Shown: piece after piece, positions 17,145-24,852 of the stretch
Position numbering within the stretch: position 1 is the stretch's first letter
How the letters are laid out: every line of letters begins with the position of its first letter
From: Myxococcus sp.
GTDB taxonomy: Bacteria; Myxococcota; Myxococcia; Myxococcales; Myxococcaceae
Reading direction: 5' to 3'
DNA length: 34,940 nucleotides
Assembly: GCA_014879945.1 (NCBI GenBank)
Contig: JACSRE010000229.1
Coordinates: forward strand, 1 to 34,940
Translations under genes and position numbers: made by a program
Notes under the pieces: generated by a model
The model's database searches: none
Seen by the model: only the letters and a program-made list of their open reading frames with translations
What the model was told of the DNA's origin: nothing

Positions 17145-18002
17145 GTGTCCCAGACGCCCTCTGACTTCCGCGCGCTGCGTCGTGTGTTCGAGATGGCAGA
17201 GGGCCTCGCCGCCGACACCTCGCGCGAGGCGCACGAAGCGAGGCTCCGTCAGTACCGGTTTGTCGTCGAGGCGGCTCGGCGGTCGAGCCCACCCGAGGCC
17301 CCCGCGGCTGATGCGTCAGCGGCCCCGGTGACGTCGCCGGCGCCGGCGCTGACCGAGGGCGAGGGCGTCGCTCCTGCGGCCGCGCCTGGAGCCGCTGGTG
17401 ACGACCTCGCGCCGCAGCCGGCGGCGGGCGCTGGCGACGAGCCGCTCGAGGCCGCTGTCGCCGAGGCCCGGCGGTTGGCGGTCGAGGCGCTCCAGGTGGG
17501 CGAAGCGCAGCCCTCGGCGACCCACCGACGGGTCGCCCGGCTCGCCACCGGCTTCGCCATTGTCTTCGCGGTGCTGGTCTTCGTCGGCCCGCTGCTGCTC
17601 TCGGTGTTCGAGCCGGTCGACCTCGCGAAGGGCAAGCCGTGGCGGGCCAGCAGCTCGATGTTCACCTGTCACCCCGAGAGCATCGAGTGCGGTGGTGCGC
17701 GCACGACCATTCTCTTCCACACCCAGGAAGACAACGAGCCGTGGTTCCTCATCGACCTCGGAGCGCCGACCACCTTTCGCTCAGCGACGGTGGTCAACCG
17801 AAGGGACGACGGGAGGGACCGCGCGGTGCCGCTCGTGCTCGAGGTCAGTGACGACGAGCAGACGTGGCGCGAGGTGTCGAGGCGCGTCGAGGTCTTCAAG
17901 GTGTGGCAGCCCCGCTTCGAGCCGGTCACCGCGCGCTTCGTTCGCGTCAGGGTGGCGCGCCGCAGCTACCTGCACCTCGAGGCGGTTCGGGTTCACCCCT
18001 GA
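17145..18002 (+). CDS. Membrane-anchored protein with F5/8 type C (discoidin-like) domain
   Basis: A 285-residue protein from GTG 17145. Layout: a cytoplasmic charged helix (1-45), an Ala/Pro-rich disordered stretch (48-100), a second helix (101-125), one transmembrane helix (about 133-153, FAIVFAVLVFVGPLLLSVF), then an outside domain. The outside part (LAKGKPWRASS, NEPWFLIDLGAPTTFRSATVVNRRD, VPLVLEVSDDEQTWREVSRR, ARFVRVRVARRSYLHLEAVRVHP) is a classic F5/8C galactose-binding-like domain. It probably binds carbohydrate at the surface. It is divergent from the glycan operon, which fits that role. It ends 9 bases from the convergent methyltransferase gene. Confidence 0.85.
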   Translation: MSQTPSDFRALRRVFEMAEGLAADTSREAHEARLRQYRFVVEAARRSSPPEAPAADASAAPVTSPAPALTEGEGVAPAAAPGAAGDDLAPQPAAGAGDEPLEAAVAEARRLAVEALQVGEAQPSATHRRVARLATGFAIVFAVLVFVGPLLLSVFEPVDLAKGKPWRASSSMFTCHPESIECGGARTTILFHTQEDNEPWFLIDLGAPTTFRSATVVNRRDDGRDRAVPLVLEVSDDEQTWREVSRRVEVFKVWQPRFEPVTARFVRVRVARRSYLHLEAVRVHP

Positions 18003-18011
18003 CGCCGCGGC

Positions 18012-18638
18012 TCAGCGGGCGGCCGGCGGCTCGAGCCTCATCAGGAACAGCATCATCAGGCCGCGCGTCGGGTGAATGCGGTGGAGCAGCGTGCGCGTCA
18101 CCTTCAGGCCCGCGCGCTCGGCGAGCGCCATGTAGCCCTCGGCCGTACGCGAGTGCTGGCCCCGGTCGAGGCGGACGAAGAAGTTGTTCAGGTACCGCCC
18201 GGGGAGCGGCGTGTTGTCGACGGTGGTGACGCGCTTCAGGTTCGGAGTGCGGGCCAACATGCCGAGCAGCCCGAGCGCCTCGTCGTCGCTGAGGTGGTGC
18301 AACAGACTCCCGAGCATCACCTTGTCGGGCTTGATGGTCTGCAGGTCGGACTCGACGAGCAGCCGCGCGTGGAGGTGCACGTTGGGGCGGCCGGCCGTGC
18401 GGGTCCGTGCGTAGTCCACCGCGATCGGGTCGGTGTCGAAGCCGTGGTAGGCCTTGTAGCGCGTGAGGTGCTTGTGGCCGTCGCCGGTGCCGCAGCCCAC
18501 GTCGACGATGACCTCGTCGGGGCCCACGTCGAGGTCGTTCCACGCGGTCGTGTAGTCCACGCCTCCAACGACGAGGGGCCGCACGTGCTCGTAGACGAAC
18601 GGATTTCCCAGGATTCGCTGGTACAGACGAGAGAGCAT
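18012..18638 (-). CDS. Class I SAM-dependent methyltransferase
   Basis: A 208-residue methyltransferase. Motif I VIVDVGCGTGDGH (about 43-55) binds S-adenosylmethionine; YHGFDTDPIAVDYAR is the acidic second strand, and KVMLGSLLHHLSDDEALGLLGML is motif III/IV. The C-terminal part carries VTTVDNTPLPGRYLNNFFVRLDRGQHSRTAEGYMALAERAGLKV, as in small-molecule methyltransferases. The substrate is unknown. The upstream ribosome binding site is weak (start ATG 18638). It is downstream of a decayed gene fragment and convergent with the F5/8C protein gene. Confidence 0.9.
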   Translation of the reverse strand: MLSRLYQRILGNPFVYEHVRPLVVGGVDYTTAWNDLDVGPDEVIVDVGCGTGDGHKHLTRYKAYHGFDTDPIAVDYARTRTAGRPNVHLHARLLVESDLQTIKPDKVMLGSLLHHLSDDEALGLLGMLARTPNLKRVTTVDNTPLPGRYLNNFFVRLDRGQHSRTAEGYMALAERAGLKVTRTLLHRIHPTRGLMMLFLMRLEPPAAR

Positions 18639-18672
18639 TCGGTGCGCCTACCAGCCACCTCTCAGGGGCGCA

Positions 18673-18707
18673 AGGCAGCGAGCCGCGCGACAGGCAGCGA
18701 GCCGCGC
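18673..18707. repeat. 16-base direct repeat, 19-base spacing
   Basis: AGGCAGCGAGCCGCGC occurs at 18673-18688 and again at 18692-18707. It is a short tandem duplication at the end of the decayed gene fragment and may mark a past rearrangement. Confidence 0.85.
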
Positions 18708-18945
18708 TCACTCCCGCGCGGAGCCGATCTCTGCCGACCACGCGCGATGAGGCCGGCCCGCTTCGTCGCTGACACCTCGGCCGAGCTCTTGCGCCCAGTG
18801 GTCGAGGTACATGCCGTCCATCACCGGCAACAGCTCGACCATGCTGCGAGCGTCGCGGAGCTGAAGCCCAGAGTGGCTGTCTTTGGCCCACGCCAACCTG
18901 GAGAGGATGAGGTCTTCCGCGCGACGATGAACAGCGTGCCGACCT
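18708..18945 (-). pseudogene. Decayed nucleotidyltransferase-like C-terminal fragment
   Basis: The minus strand reads EDLILSRLAWAKDS, then LQLRDARSMVELLPVMDG and MYLDHWAQELG up to a TGA at 18708. This is the pattern I know from the C-terminal end of small nucleotidyltransferase (DUF6036/MNT-like) proteins, which read roughly EDVILAKLEWAK, LRDAAGIL, LDTAYVERWVRELGL. Just upstream the matching lead-in VGTLFIVAR is present but in a different frame (near 18925), so a frameshift separates them, and the catalytic N-terminal half is absent because the lipoprotein gene ends at 18946. It looks like a relic of a lost gene, perhaps an accessory toxin-antitoxin-type gene. The family assignment is from memory of the pattern only. 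Confidence 0.45.
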
Positions 18946-20529
18946 TCAGCGCGGCGCAGGCGGGGTCGGCGAGGGCGCGTTGGGTCGAACGGCCGGTGCG
19001 GCGCCAGCAGGCGCGGCAGGACGGGCCTGATGCACCGAAGTCTGAACAGCGACCGCCGCGTGCGGGGTCGGCGCCTGAAGGGCTGCGTTGACCAGCGCCC
19101 CGAAGAGGCTGAAGAGCACCTGCGCCACGGGCTCGGGCTGCACCACCGTCACCGTTCCCCGCGACGCTGGCGCGCACGGCGGCGCTCCGGCGGCGACCTG
19201 CTCGGTGCTGACGGCCACGCGCTCGGTCGTGACCTGCTCCGGGCTGACGGCTGCGGCGACGACCTGCTCGCTCGACACCGCCACGCGGCCCGTTGCGTAG
19301 ACCGCCGGCGTGGCCCACTCCGACGAGGCCTCAATCCGGGCCGCTGACACCACCGTCTGCTCCGAAGCACCAGCCGGCTCGGTCGCCACCTCGTCGTCAT
19401 CACTCACCGCCGGAGTGCCCGTCGGGCCCTGGCCCGCGACGCGCTTCTGGGACACCTCGGCCGAGGTCGCCGCCACCTCACTGCACGACTCTTCGGCCAC
19501 CATCGGCACCGACGAGACCGACGCGCTGGAGAACCCACCCGAGAAGGCGCCGCCCGACGCCGCCGGCGCGCGACACACCAGCGACCGTCTCGGGAGCGGA
19601 GCTGTTGGCGCCACCGCCACCGCCACGCCCACCGGAGCGGCCACGCCACCCTCGCGCCGACGCTCGTACGCCGCGTAGTGCGCCTGACGAATCGCCTCAC
19701 GGCGCTCCGCGTTGACCCGCTGTGCCTCGACCCGCGCCGCCAGCTCGACGCGCGCTGCTTCGACCCGCGCCGCCGCCTCGCGGTGCTCCAGCTCGACGCG
19801 CGCCGCCGCCTCGCGCTGCTCCAGCTCGACGCGCGCCGCCACCTCGACCCGCACCGCCTCACGCCGCGCCTCGAGCTGCGCCTGCCACTCCACCTTGCGG
19901 CGGTCGGCCTCGGCGTAGTGCGCCTGGCGAATCGTCTCTTTGCGCTGCGCCTCGGCCGCCAGCCACGCCTGCAGCTCGGGCCCGCCCCGGCGGATCAGCT
20001 CGGCCACCCACGCGCGCTCCTCGACGTTGGGCTGAAACACGCCCTGCTCGACGGTGAACACCACCTCGCTGCAGGTGCCCTGCGGCGTGGCGAGCCCCGC
20101 GAGGGTGATGTCGATGACGTGGCCGGCCCCGATGGCCGAGGGCACGTCGAGCCGCTCGTTGGTCCACGCGACGTCGAGCACGATGGTCTGCGTCGGCAAC
20201 GGGAGCACCGCGGGCGCCTCGGCCGTCACCTGGTTGGCGACCTGCATCGGGGCGTCGAGCGTCGGCGCGGTGGTGAAGCGCTGGAGCGGGTACGCGCGCC
20301 CATCGACGTGCAGCCGCGCCTCGCCCGTCACCGTCGCCGGAGACGTCACCGACACGCGCACGTACTCGCCCCACCGCGCGCCCAGGGAACCCCGACGAAT
20401 GCCGATGGGGCCGCACAGCCCATCGCCGGTGCGGGTGATGACGAGGTCGCGCGAGGCGTCGAGCCTGGCGTGGCGCAGCGAGCAACCGGTGGAGATGACG
20501 AGCACGGCCGGCAGGAGCGAGCGAAGCAC
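18946..20529 (-). CDS. Large lipoprotein with central coiled coil and Ala/Val-rich tail
   Basis: A 527-residue predicted lipoprotein: MLRSLLPAVLVISTGC has Cys16 as lipidation site. Residues about 25-185 look like a folded beta-rich domain (CGPIGIRRGSLGARWGEYVRVSVTSPATVTG). Residues about 190-300 form a charged coiled coil with 11-residue repeats (AAARVELEQRE, AAARVELEHRE) flanked by two copies of IRQAHYA..RR. The last 220 residues are low-complexity Ala/Val/Ser/Pro and probably disordered, with repeats of VSxEQV. No family is recognised. It may span the periplasm or tether surface structures. It lies 30 bases after the alcohol-dehydrogenase-like gene on the same strand. Confidence 0.75.
   Translation of the reverse strand: MLRSLLPAVLVISTGCSLRHARLDASRDLVITRTGDGLCGPIGIRRGSLGARWGEYVRVSVTSPATVTGEARLHVDGRAYPLQRFTTAPTLDAPMQVANQVTAEAPAVLPLPTQTIVLDVAWTNERLDVPSAIGAGHVIDITLAGLATPQGTCSEVVFTVEQGVFQPNVEERAWVAELIRRGGPELQAWLAAEAQRKETIRQAHYAEADRRKVEWQAQLEARREAVRVEVAARVELEQREAAARVELEHREAAARVEAARVELAARVEAQRVNAERREAIRQAHYAAYERRREGGVAAPVGVAVAVAPTAPLPRRSLVCRAPAASGGAFSGGFSSASVSSVPMVAEESCSEVAATSAEVSQKRVAGQGPTGTPAVSDDDEVATEPAGASEQTVVSAARIEASSEWATPAVYATGRVAVSSEQVVAAAVSPEQVTTERVAVSTEQVAAGAPPCAPASRGTVTVVQPEPVAQVLFSLFGALVNAALQAPTPHAAVAVQTSVHQARPAAPAGAAPAVRPNAPSPTPPAPR
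19766..19831. repeat. Tandem 33-base repeat in coiled-coil region
   Basis: Two adjacent 33-base units (19766-19798 and 19799-19831) differ at one base; a partial third copy follows. Each encodes 11 residues of the AAARVELExRE type in the coiled-coil lipoprotein. Confidence 0.85.
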
Positions 20530-20559
20530 GGGCCACGGACGCGGTGAGGCGCTCGAAAT

Positions 20560-21531
20560 TCAGGCCGTTGGGCTCACCACCAGCCGCCCGGTGAAGCCGC
20601 CGTCGCGGAGCATCCAGAACTTCGTTGGCACCTCAGCCAGGGCCAGCGCGTGGGTGTGAGGCGTGATGAGGCCCTCGCGCACGAGGTTGATCAGCTCGCC
20701 CAGCTCGCTGCGCGTTCCCAGGAAGGCCGGCGCGAGCGTCACGCCCCGCATCACCGTGTCGAAGAGCGAGAGGTCGAAGCGCACGGAAGGCGACGTCGCC
20801 GCGAGCACCACCGTGCCGCCGCGTCTCACCGCCCGGGCCGCCTGCTGAATCGCCTGCGTCGAGGGCGTGCACACCACCACCGCGTCGACCGAGTCCTGCT
20901 CCAGCGGCCCAGTGGCGCTCGCGCCCGCCAGCGACAGGCGCGCCGGGTCGACGTCATGCGCGCGCACCTCGAGGCCCGCCGCGCGCGCGACCTGCACCAC
21001 CAGGTGCCCCAGCCCGCCCACGCCGATGACGCCGAGCCGATGGCCCCGGCCCATGCCCGTCGCGCGCACGGCGCTGAAGGCCGTCCACCCCGTCGCGAAC
21101 AGCGGCGCGAAGCGGGTGGGCTCGTCCTCCATCGTCAACGGCACCAACGCCGAGCCGGTCGTCACCACGTGCTGCGCGAGGAAGCCGTCGCGGTGCCAGG
21201 CGTGGAGCTCGACCCTGGAGCACCACCGCTCGAGCCCGCGCCCGCAGAGGCCGCAGCCGCCACACGTCGCCGCGAGCGGAGCCAGGCCGACCCGGGTGCC
21301 GACCGCCACGCCCACGCCGCCGCCCGTCGCCTCGACGAGGCCCACCGCCTCGAGGCCTGGAATCATCGGCGCCCGCGGGAGCCCGTCGAGCTGGAAGAAG
21401 CCGAAGTCGGCCGCGCCCAGCCCGCACGCCTCGACGCGCACCAGCACCTCGCCCGGGCCGCACGTCGGCACCTCGCGCTCCAGCAGGACCGGCGCTTCTC
21501 GGGGATGGGTGAAGGCCACGCACGAAGACAT
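20560..21531 (-). CDS. Alcohol dehydrogenase-like MDR protein lacking catalytic zinc ligands
   Basis: A 323-residue medium-chain dehydrogenase/reductase. The GroES-like N-terminal half has ACGLGAADFG and PGLEAVGLVE; the NAD(P)-binding half has RLGVIGVGGLGHLVVQVARAAGLEV and an acidic AHDVDP. The structural zinc Cys cluster is intact (C90, C93, C96, C104: CGGCGLCGRGLERWC). The catalytic zinc site is not: Cys36 remains, but the usual GHE is GLE (Leu60) and the later Cys is replaced in ATGWTAFSAV. So it cannot hold a standard catalytic zinc and may act as a zinc-independent reductase or have lost activity. It is the first gene of a minus-strand pair with the coiled-coil lipoprotein. No clear Shine-Dalgarno precedes ATG 21531. 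Confidence 0.85.
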   Translation of the reverse strand: MSSCVAFTHPREAPVLLEREVPTCGPGEVLVRVEACGLGAADFGFFQLDGLPRAPMIPGLEAVGLVEATGGGVGVAVGTRVGLAPLAATCGGCGLCGRGLERWCSRVELHAWHRDGFLAQHVVTTGSALVPLTMEDEPTRFAPLFATGWTAFSAVRATGMGRGHRLGVIGVGGLGHLVVQVARAAGLEVRAHDVDPARLSLAGASATGPLEQDSVDAVVVCTPSTQAIQQAARAVRRGGTVVLAATSPSVRFDLSLFDTVMRGVTLAPAFLGTRSELGELINLVREGLITPHTHALALAEVPTKFWMLRDGGFTGRLVVSPTA

Positions 21532-21614
21532 GCGCCCGACTCTGTACGGAACCCCTTCAAAGCGGTGAGCGCTTTGTGGTGAGGTCGGCGCCCCTCGTCG
21601 TCCTGGAGTTCAGA

Positions 21615-22142
21615 ATGCCCACCGTCAAAGCCCCGAACGCGAACGTCTCTGGAGCCCTCCTCAAGGCGCTGTCGACGAAGAGCTCCGCGCGCCAGCCCAG
21701 CCCCATCTCGAACAAGGAGTGGAGCGACATCAAGAAGACGGCGCTCGCCGAGGTCCGCAAGTCCGAGAAGCCGACGTCGACGCTCGCCACCGTGAAGACG
21801 TCGTTCGACATGGCCGACCGCCTCACCGACGGGAAGTACAAGAAGCAGTTCGGCGACCTCGCGGGTGAGCTGAAGGCCGAGGCGCAGAAGCGGCAGCAGG
21901 CGCTCAAGCAGCTCGACACCTCGAACTGGGGCGTCACCACGGGCAGGTCCACGGGTGGGCGCAGCACGGGCGTCACCACGGGCAAGCGCACCACCGGCGG
22001 CCGCTCCACCGGCATCACCACCGGCAAGTCCACCGGAGGCCGCACCACCGGCGGGCGCAGCACCGGCATCACCACGGGCCGCCGCACGCCGGCCACGCCT
22101 GCTCGTCCCGCGACGCCCCGCACCCGCGGCGCGACGACCTGA
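21615..22142 (+). CDS. Basic Thr/Gly/Arg-repeat protein, unknown function
   Basis: A 175-residue protein starting at ATG 21615 with GGAG 7 bases upstream. Residues about 1-105 are charged and helical (SNKEWSDIKKTALAEVRKSEK, DGKYKKQFGDLAGELKAEAQKRQQALKQL). The C-terminal 65 residues are repeats of GRSTGG, GITTGK and similar, rich in Arg/Lys, Thr and Gly with no acidic residues. Such RGG-like tails often bind RNA or other polyanions; that is an inference here. The next gene, an RNA ligase/kinase fusion, starts 10 bases after its stop, so the two are almost certainly co-transcribed. No family is recognised. Confidence 0.75.
   Translation: MPTVKAPNANVSGALLKALSTKSSARQPSPISNKEWSDIKKTALAEVRKSEKPTSTLATVKTSFDMADRLTDGKYKKQFGDLAGELKAEAQKRQQALKQLDTSNWGVTTGRSTGGRSTGVTTGKRTTGGRSTGITTGKSTGGRTTGGRSTGITTGRRTPATPARPATPRTRGATT
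21940..22082. repeat. Imperfect tandem repeats encoding Thr/Gly/Arg tail
   Basis: Degenerate GC-rich repeats (recurring GGCATCACCAC, GGGCGCAGCAC, CACCGGCGG) encode four imperfect copies of (V/I)TTG(R/K) and GGRSTG segments. The codons vary between copies, so selection seems to be on the peptide rather than recent DNA duplication. Confidence 0.7.
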
Positions 22143-22152
22143 TTTCGACGCA

Positions 22153-23571
22153 GTGCCCATCACCACCTACCCGTCGCTCGTCTACGGCACGCGCTACCCG
22201 GCCATTCCGCACCTCGCCGGGAGCGCCTTCGGTGACGGCGACGTGGTGCTCTCCGAGGCCGAGACGCGCGCCGTGCTGTCGCGGCCCGTCGTCGCCACCG
22301 AGAAGCTCGACGGCCTGAACGTCGGCATCAGCTTCGTGCGCGGCGTGCCTCGCGTGCACTCGCGCGTGCGCGGCGTCATCACCCTCGACCGCCTGGGGCC
22401 TGGGCTGTGGCCTCTGGTGGACTTCGTCTTCGAGCACCTCGGGCCGCTGTGGCGGCTGTTGGGCAACCACTCCATCGTCTTCGGAGAGTGGCTCGAGGGC
22501 GCGCCGTCGGTGTTGCCGTACCCCAGGCGCCAGGTGGCCTTCGTGGCGTTCGACCTGGTGGACCGCGCGCGGGGCTTCATGCGGCCCACCCGCGCGCACC
22601 GCACGCTGGCCGCCGCAGGCTTCGCGGTGCCGCTGCCCGTGTTTCAGGGCGTGGCCGGAGCCGTCGAGGCGCTCTGGCCGCTGACGCGAACGTCTCGCTT
22701 CGGTGGGCCGGCCGAGGGGCTGGTGCTCTCGCAAGGCGCGCGGTGCTTCAAGCTGGTGCGGCCCGACTTCGTGACGCGCCGGGTGGTGAAGCCGCCGAAG
22801 CTGCCTCGGGCGCGCTTGCCGGCGCCGGTGCGCGCGCGCGCGACGGTGACGAAGGTCTTCGAGCCCGGCGATGTTGGACGCGACGTCGAGGTGGAGCGCC
22901 TCCGCCTCGTGCGCGGCCTCGGGCCCGGGCTGCGCCGCGTCGAGGGCGCGGAGGTGGTGATGGGGAAGGTGCCGGGCAAGGCGGTGCGCGCCTCGGCGTC
23001 ACTGCCCGAGGTGGCGGCCGTCGGGCGCTCGCTCGCGGCGCTCCACCGCGTGCCCACCTCGCTGCCCCTCGGGGCGCTCGAGCCGAAGCCTTCGCAGCAG
23101 CTGCGCCGCGCCATGAAGCTGGTGGGCCGCGACGACTGGAGCGCCGCGCTGCCGTCGCTGCTGCGGCTGGTGCGCGCGATGGAGAGCGGGCTGCCGCACC
23201 ACCCGGTGGTGTGTCACGGCGACCTCAAGCCCGAGCACGTGCGGCTCCATGAGGGCGTCGCGCGCTTCCTCGACTTCGAGAGCGCCGTCATCGCCGACGG
23301 CGCGTGGGAGCTGGGCGCGGCCTTCGAGCGGCTCGACCTCGACGGGCGCCAGCGGGTGGCGTTGGCCAGGGCGTGGTCCGCTGGTGATGGCACGAGCTTC
23401 TTGCGGGCGTGGCTCTTCCGCCTGGTGTGGTGGGTGATGCAGCCGGCCGCGCTCCAGGGCGTCGCGTTGTCGGCCTCGGGAGCGCGAATCGTCGCGCGCA
23501 GTGAAGGCCGGGCGCGGGCGCTGCTCGGGGCGCTCGGTGGCGTCAGCGTCGGGCGGCTGCGCCAGGGGTGA
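22153..23571 (+). CDS. RNA ligase fused to APH-like kinase
   Basis: A 472-residue two-domain protein from GTG 22153. Residues 1-215 carry nucleotidyltransferase motifs of Rnl2-type RNA ligases: IPHLAGS, motif I EKLDGLNVGI with adenylated Lys51, motif III FGEWLEG (110-116), FVAFDLVD (about 130-137), motif IV EGLVLS (188-193) and motif V FKLVRPDF (Lys200). Residues about 235-450 resemble aminoglycoside phosphotransferase/choline kinase folds: VGRSLAALH, VVCHGDLKPEHV with catalytic Asp357, and RFLDFESA (Asp374) for metal binding. The ligase would seal RNA ends through an adenylate; the kinase may phosphorylate RNA ends or a small molecule. The upstream basic protein probably works with it. The GTG lacks a clear Shine-Dalgarno, fitting translational coupling to the gene 10 bases upstream. 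It is convergent with the radical SAM gene, 15 bases away. Confidence 0.88.
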   Translation: MPITTYPSLVYGTRYPAIPHLAGSAFGDGDVVLSEAETRAVLSRPVVATEKLDGLNVGISFVRGVPRVHSRVRGVITLDRLGPGLWPLVDFVFEHLGPLWRLLGNHSIVFGEWLEGAPSVLPYPRRQVAFVAFDLVDRARGFMRPTRAHRTLAAAGFAVPLPVFQGVAGAVEALWPLTRTSRFGGPAEGLVLSQGARCFKLVRPDFVTRRVVKPPKLPRARLPAPVRARATVTKVFEPGDVGRDVEVERLRLVRGLGPGLRRVEGAEVVMGKVPGKAVRASASLPEVAAVGRSLAALHRVPTSLPLGALEPKPSQQLRRAMKLVGRDDWSAALPSLLRLVRAMESGLPHHPVVCHGDLKPEHVRLHEGVARFLDFESAVIADGAWELGAAFERLDLDGRQRVALARAWSAGDGTSFLRAWLFRLVWWVMQPAALQGVALSASGARIVARSEGRARALLGALGGVSVGRLRQG

Positions 23572-23586
23572 GGGCAGCCCGCGGTG

Positions 23587-24852
23587 TCAGGCGCGCGCCT
23601 TCTTCACCAGCTCCCGCGGCGTCGGCGGCCGCGGGTCGGGCGCGTCGAACGGCTCCTCCACCAGCTCGAACACCCCGTTGTCGAACGGCTGGCCGGGCGC
23701 GGCCTGCTTCTGCACCAGGCGCTCCCGCTTGCCCTCGGCTTGAAGCGCGCGCGCGCGGAAGTGGCAGTACGGGTTGTTGCCGGGCCGGTCGAAGAAGGCG
23801 TGCGCGGTGAAGGTGCAGCCGCCCAGGCAGCTCTGCGCGAAGGGACAGGTGCGGCAGAAGCCCCAGAGGTCTTCGACGGTGCGCTCGCGCGCGAAGGCCA
23901 GCTGCGGCGTGTCGTTCCACAGCGACGCCAGCGACTGCGTGGCCAGCGAGCCGCCGAGGTAGTGGCGGCTCTGCAGCGAGGGGCAGCCCTTCACGCCGCC
24001 GTCGGCCTCGATGCCCATCACGAACTTCCCGGCCTGACAGCCCAGCCAGTAGTCCGTCATGCCGGGCGCCGGAGAGCGCAGCTTCGTCTCCTCGGGCCCG
24101 AAGTACCCCAGGTTGTTGCCGGGCATGAGGAGGACGCCGTCTTTGAAGCCGCGCTCCTTCACCGCCACCAGCCGCGGCATCAGGTCGAGCAGGTCCCACG
24201 GCTGGAGCAGCATGGCGGGCCGGTCGGACGCGCGGCCGATGGGCGTCGTCAGCATCACCTGCCAGGCGCTGATGCCGCACTCGCGCAGGTGCTCGTAGAG
24301 CGCCTCGACGTCGCCGAGGTTGAGGCGGTTGAAGTTGGTGTTGGCGGCGGTGCGCAGCCCGACGTCGTGAAAGGCCCGCAGCGCGGCCGTGGCGGCGGCG
24401 AAGCTGCCCTTGCTGGCGCGCATCAGGTCGTGCGTCACCTCGAGCCCGTCGACGCTCACCGACACGCTGTGCAGGCCGGCTTCGCGCATCTTCAGCGCCA
24501 GCGCGGGCGTGATGCCGCGGCCGCCGGTCGTCATGGTGGGCCGAACGCCGTGGGCCCGCAGCGCGCGGATGAGCTCGAAGAAGCCCGGGTGCAGGTAGGC
24601 CTCGCCGCCGATGAGCACCACCTCGAACGTCCCGAGCGCGGCGAGCTGCTCGACGACGCCCAGGGCCTGCGCGGTCGTCAGCTCGTTGGGCCGCGCCACC
24701 CCCGCGCGTGAGCCGCAGTGCGTGCAGGGCTGGTCGCAGGCGAGCGTCAGCTCCCAGACGACGTACGAGGGCCGGTGGCCCTGGCGCACGTCGAAGCGGC
24801 GGAAGACCTCGTCGCGGGCCGACGAGGCCGAGTCGTCAGGGCGTGCCGCCAT
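23587..24852 (-). CDS. Radical SAM/SPASM domain enzyme
   Basis: A 421-residue radical SAM protein. The [4Fe-4S] motif CDQPCTHC (Cys39, 43, 46) follows VVWELTLA; GGEAYLH and VSVDGLE are further core motifs. The C-terminal SPASM region binds extra clusters (GCQAGKF, KGCPS, CRTCPFAQSCLGGC, NPYCHF). Such enzymes often modify ribosomally made peptides or proteins. The start at ATG 24852 is chosen because it overlaps the stop of the upstream small-protein gene by 17 bases; ATG 24897 is possible but would overlap more. The small zinc-ribbon protein encoded just upstream is the obvious candidate substrate. Confidence 0.9.
   Translation of the reverse strand: MAARPDDSASSARDEVFRRFDVRQGHRPSYVVWELTLACDQPCTHCGSRAGVARPNELTTAQALGVVEQLAALGTFEVVLIGGEAYLHPGFFELIRALRAHGVRPTMTTGGRGITPALALKMREAGLHSVSVSVDGLEVTHDLMRASKGSFAAATAALRAFHDVGLRTAANTNFNRLNLGDVEALYEHLRECGISAWQVMLTTPIGRASDRPAMLLQPWDLLDLMPRLVAVKERGFKDGVLLMPGNNLGYFGPEETKLRSPAPGMTDYWLGCQAGKFVMGIEADGGVKGCPSLQSRHYLGGSLATQSLASLWNDTPQLAFARERTVEDLWGFCRTCPFAQSCLGGCTFTAHAFFDRPGNNPYCHFRARALQAEGKRERLVQKQAAPGQPFDNGVFELVEEPFDAPDPRPPTPRELVKKARA

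Noticed and set aside
21363-22166. A 267-codon minus-strand frame opposite the basic repeat protein
   Set aside because: Its Arg/Ala/Gly-rich sequence is the antisense image of the repeats, and the plus frame has a good ribosome binding site and a helical N-terminal domain.
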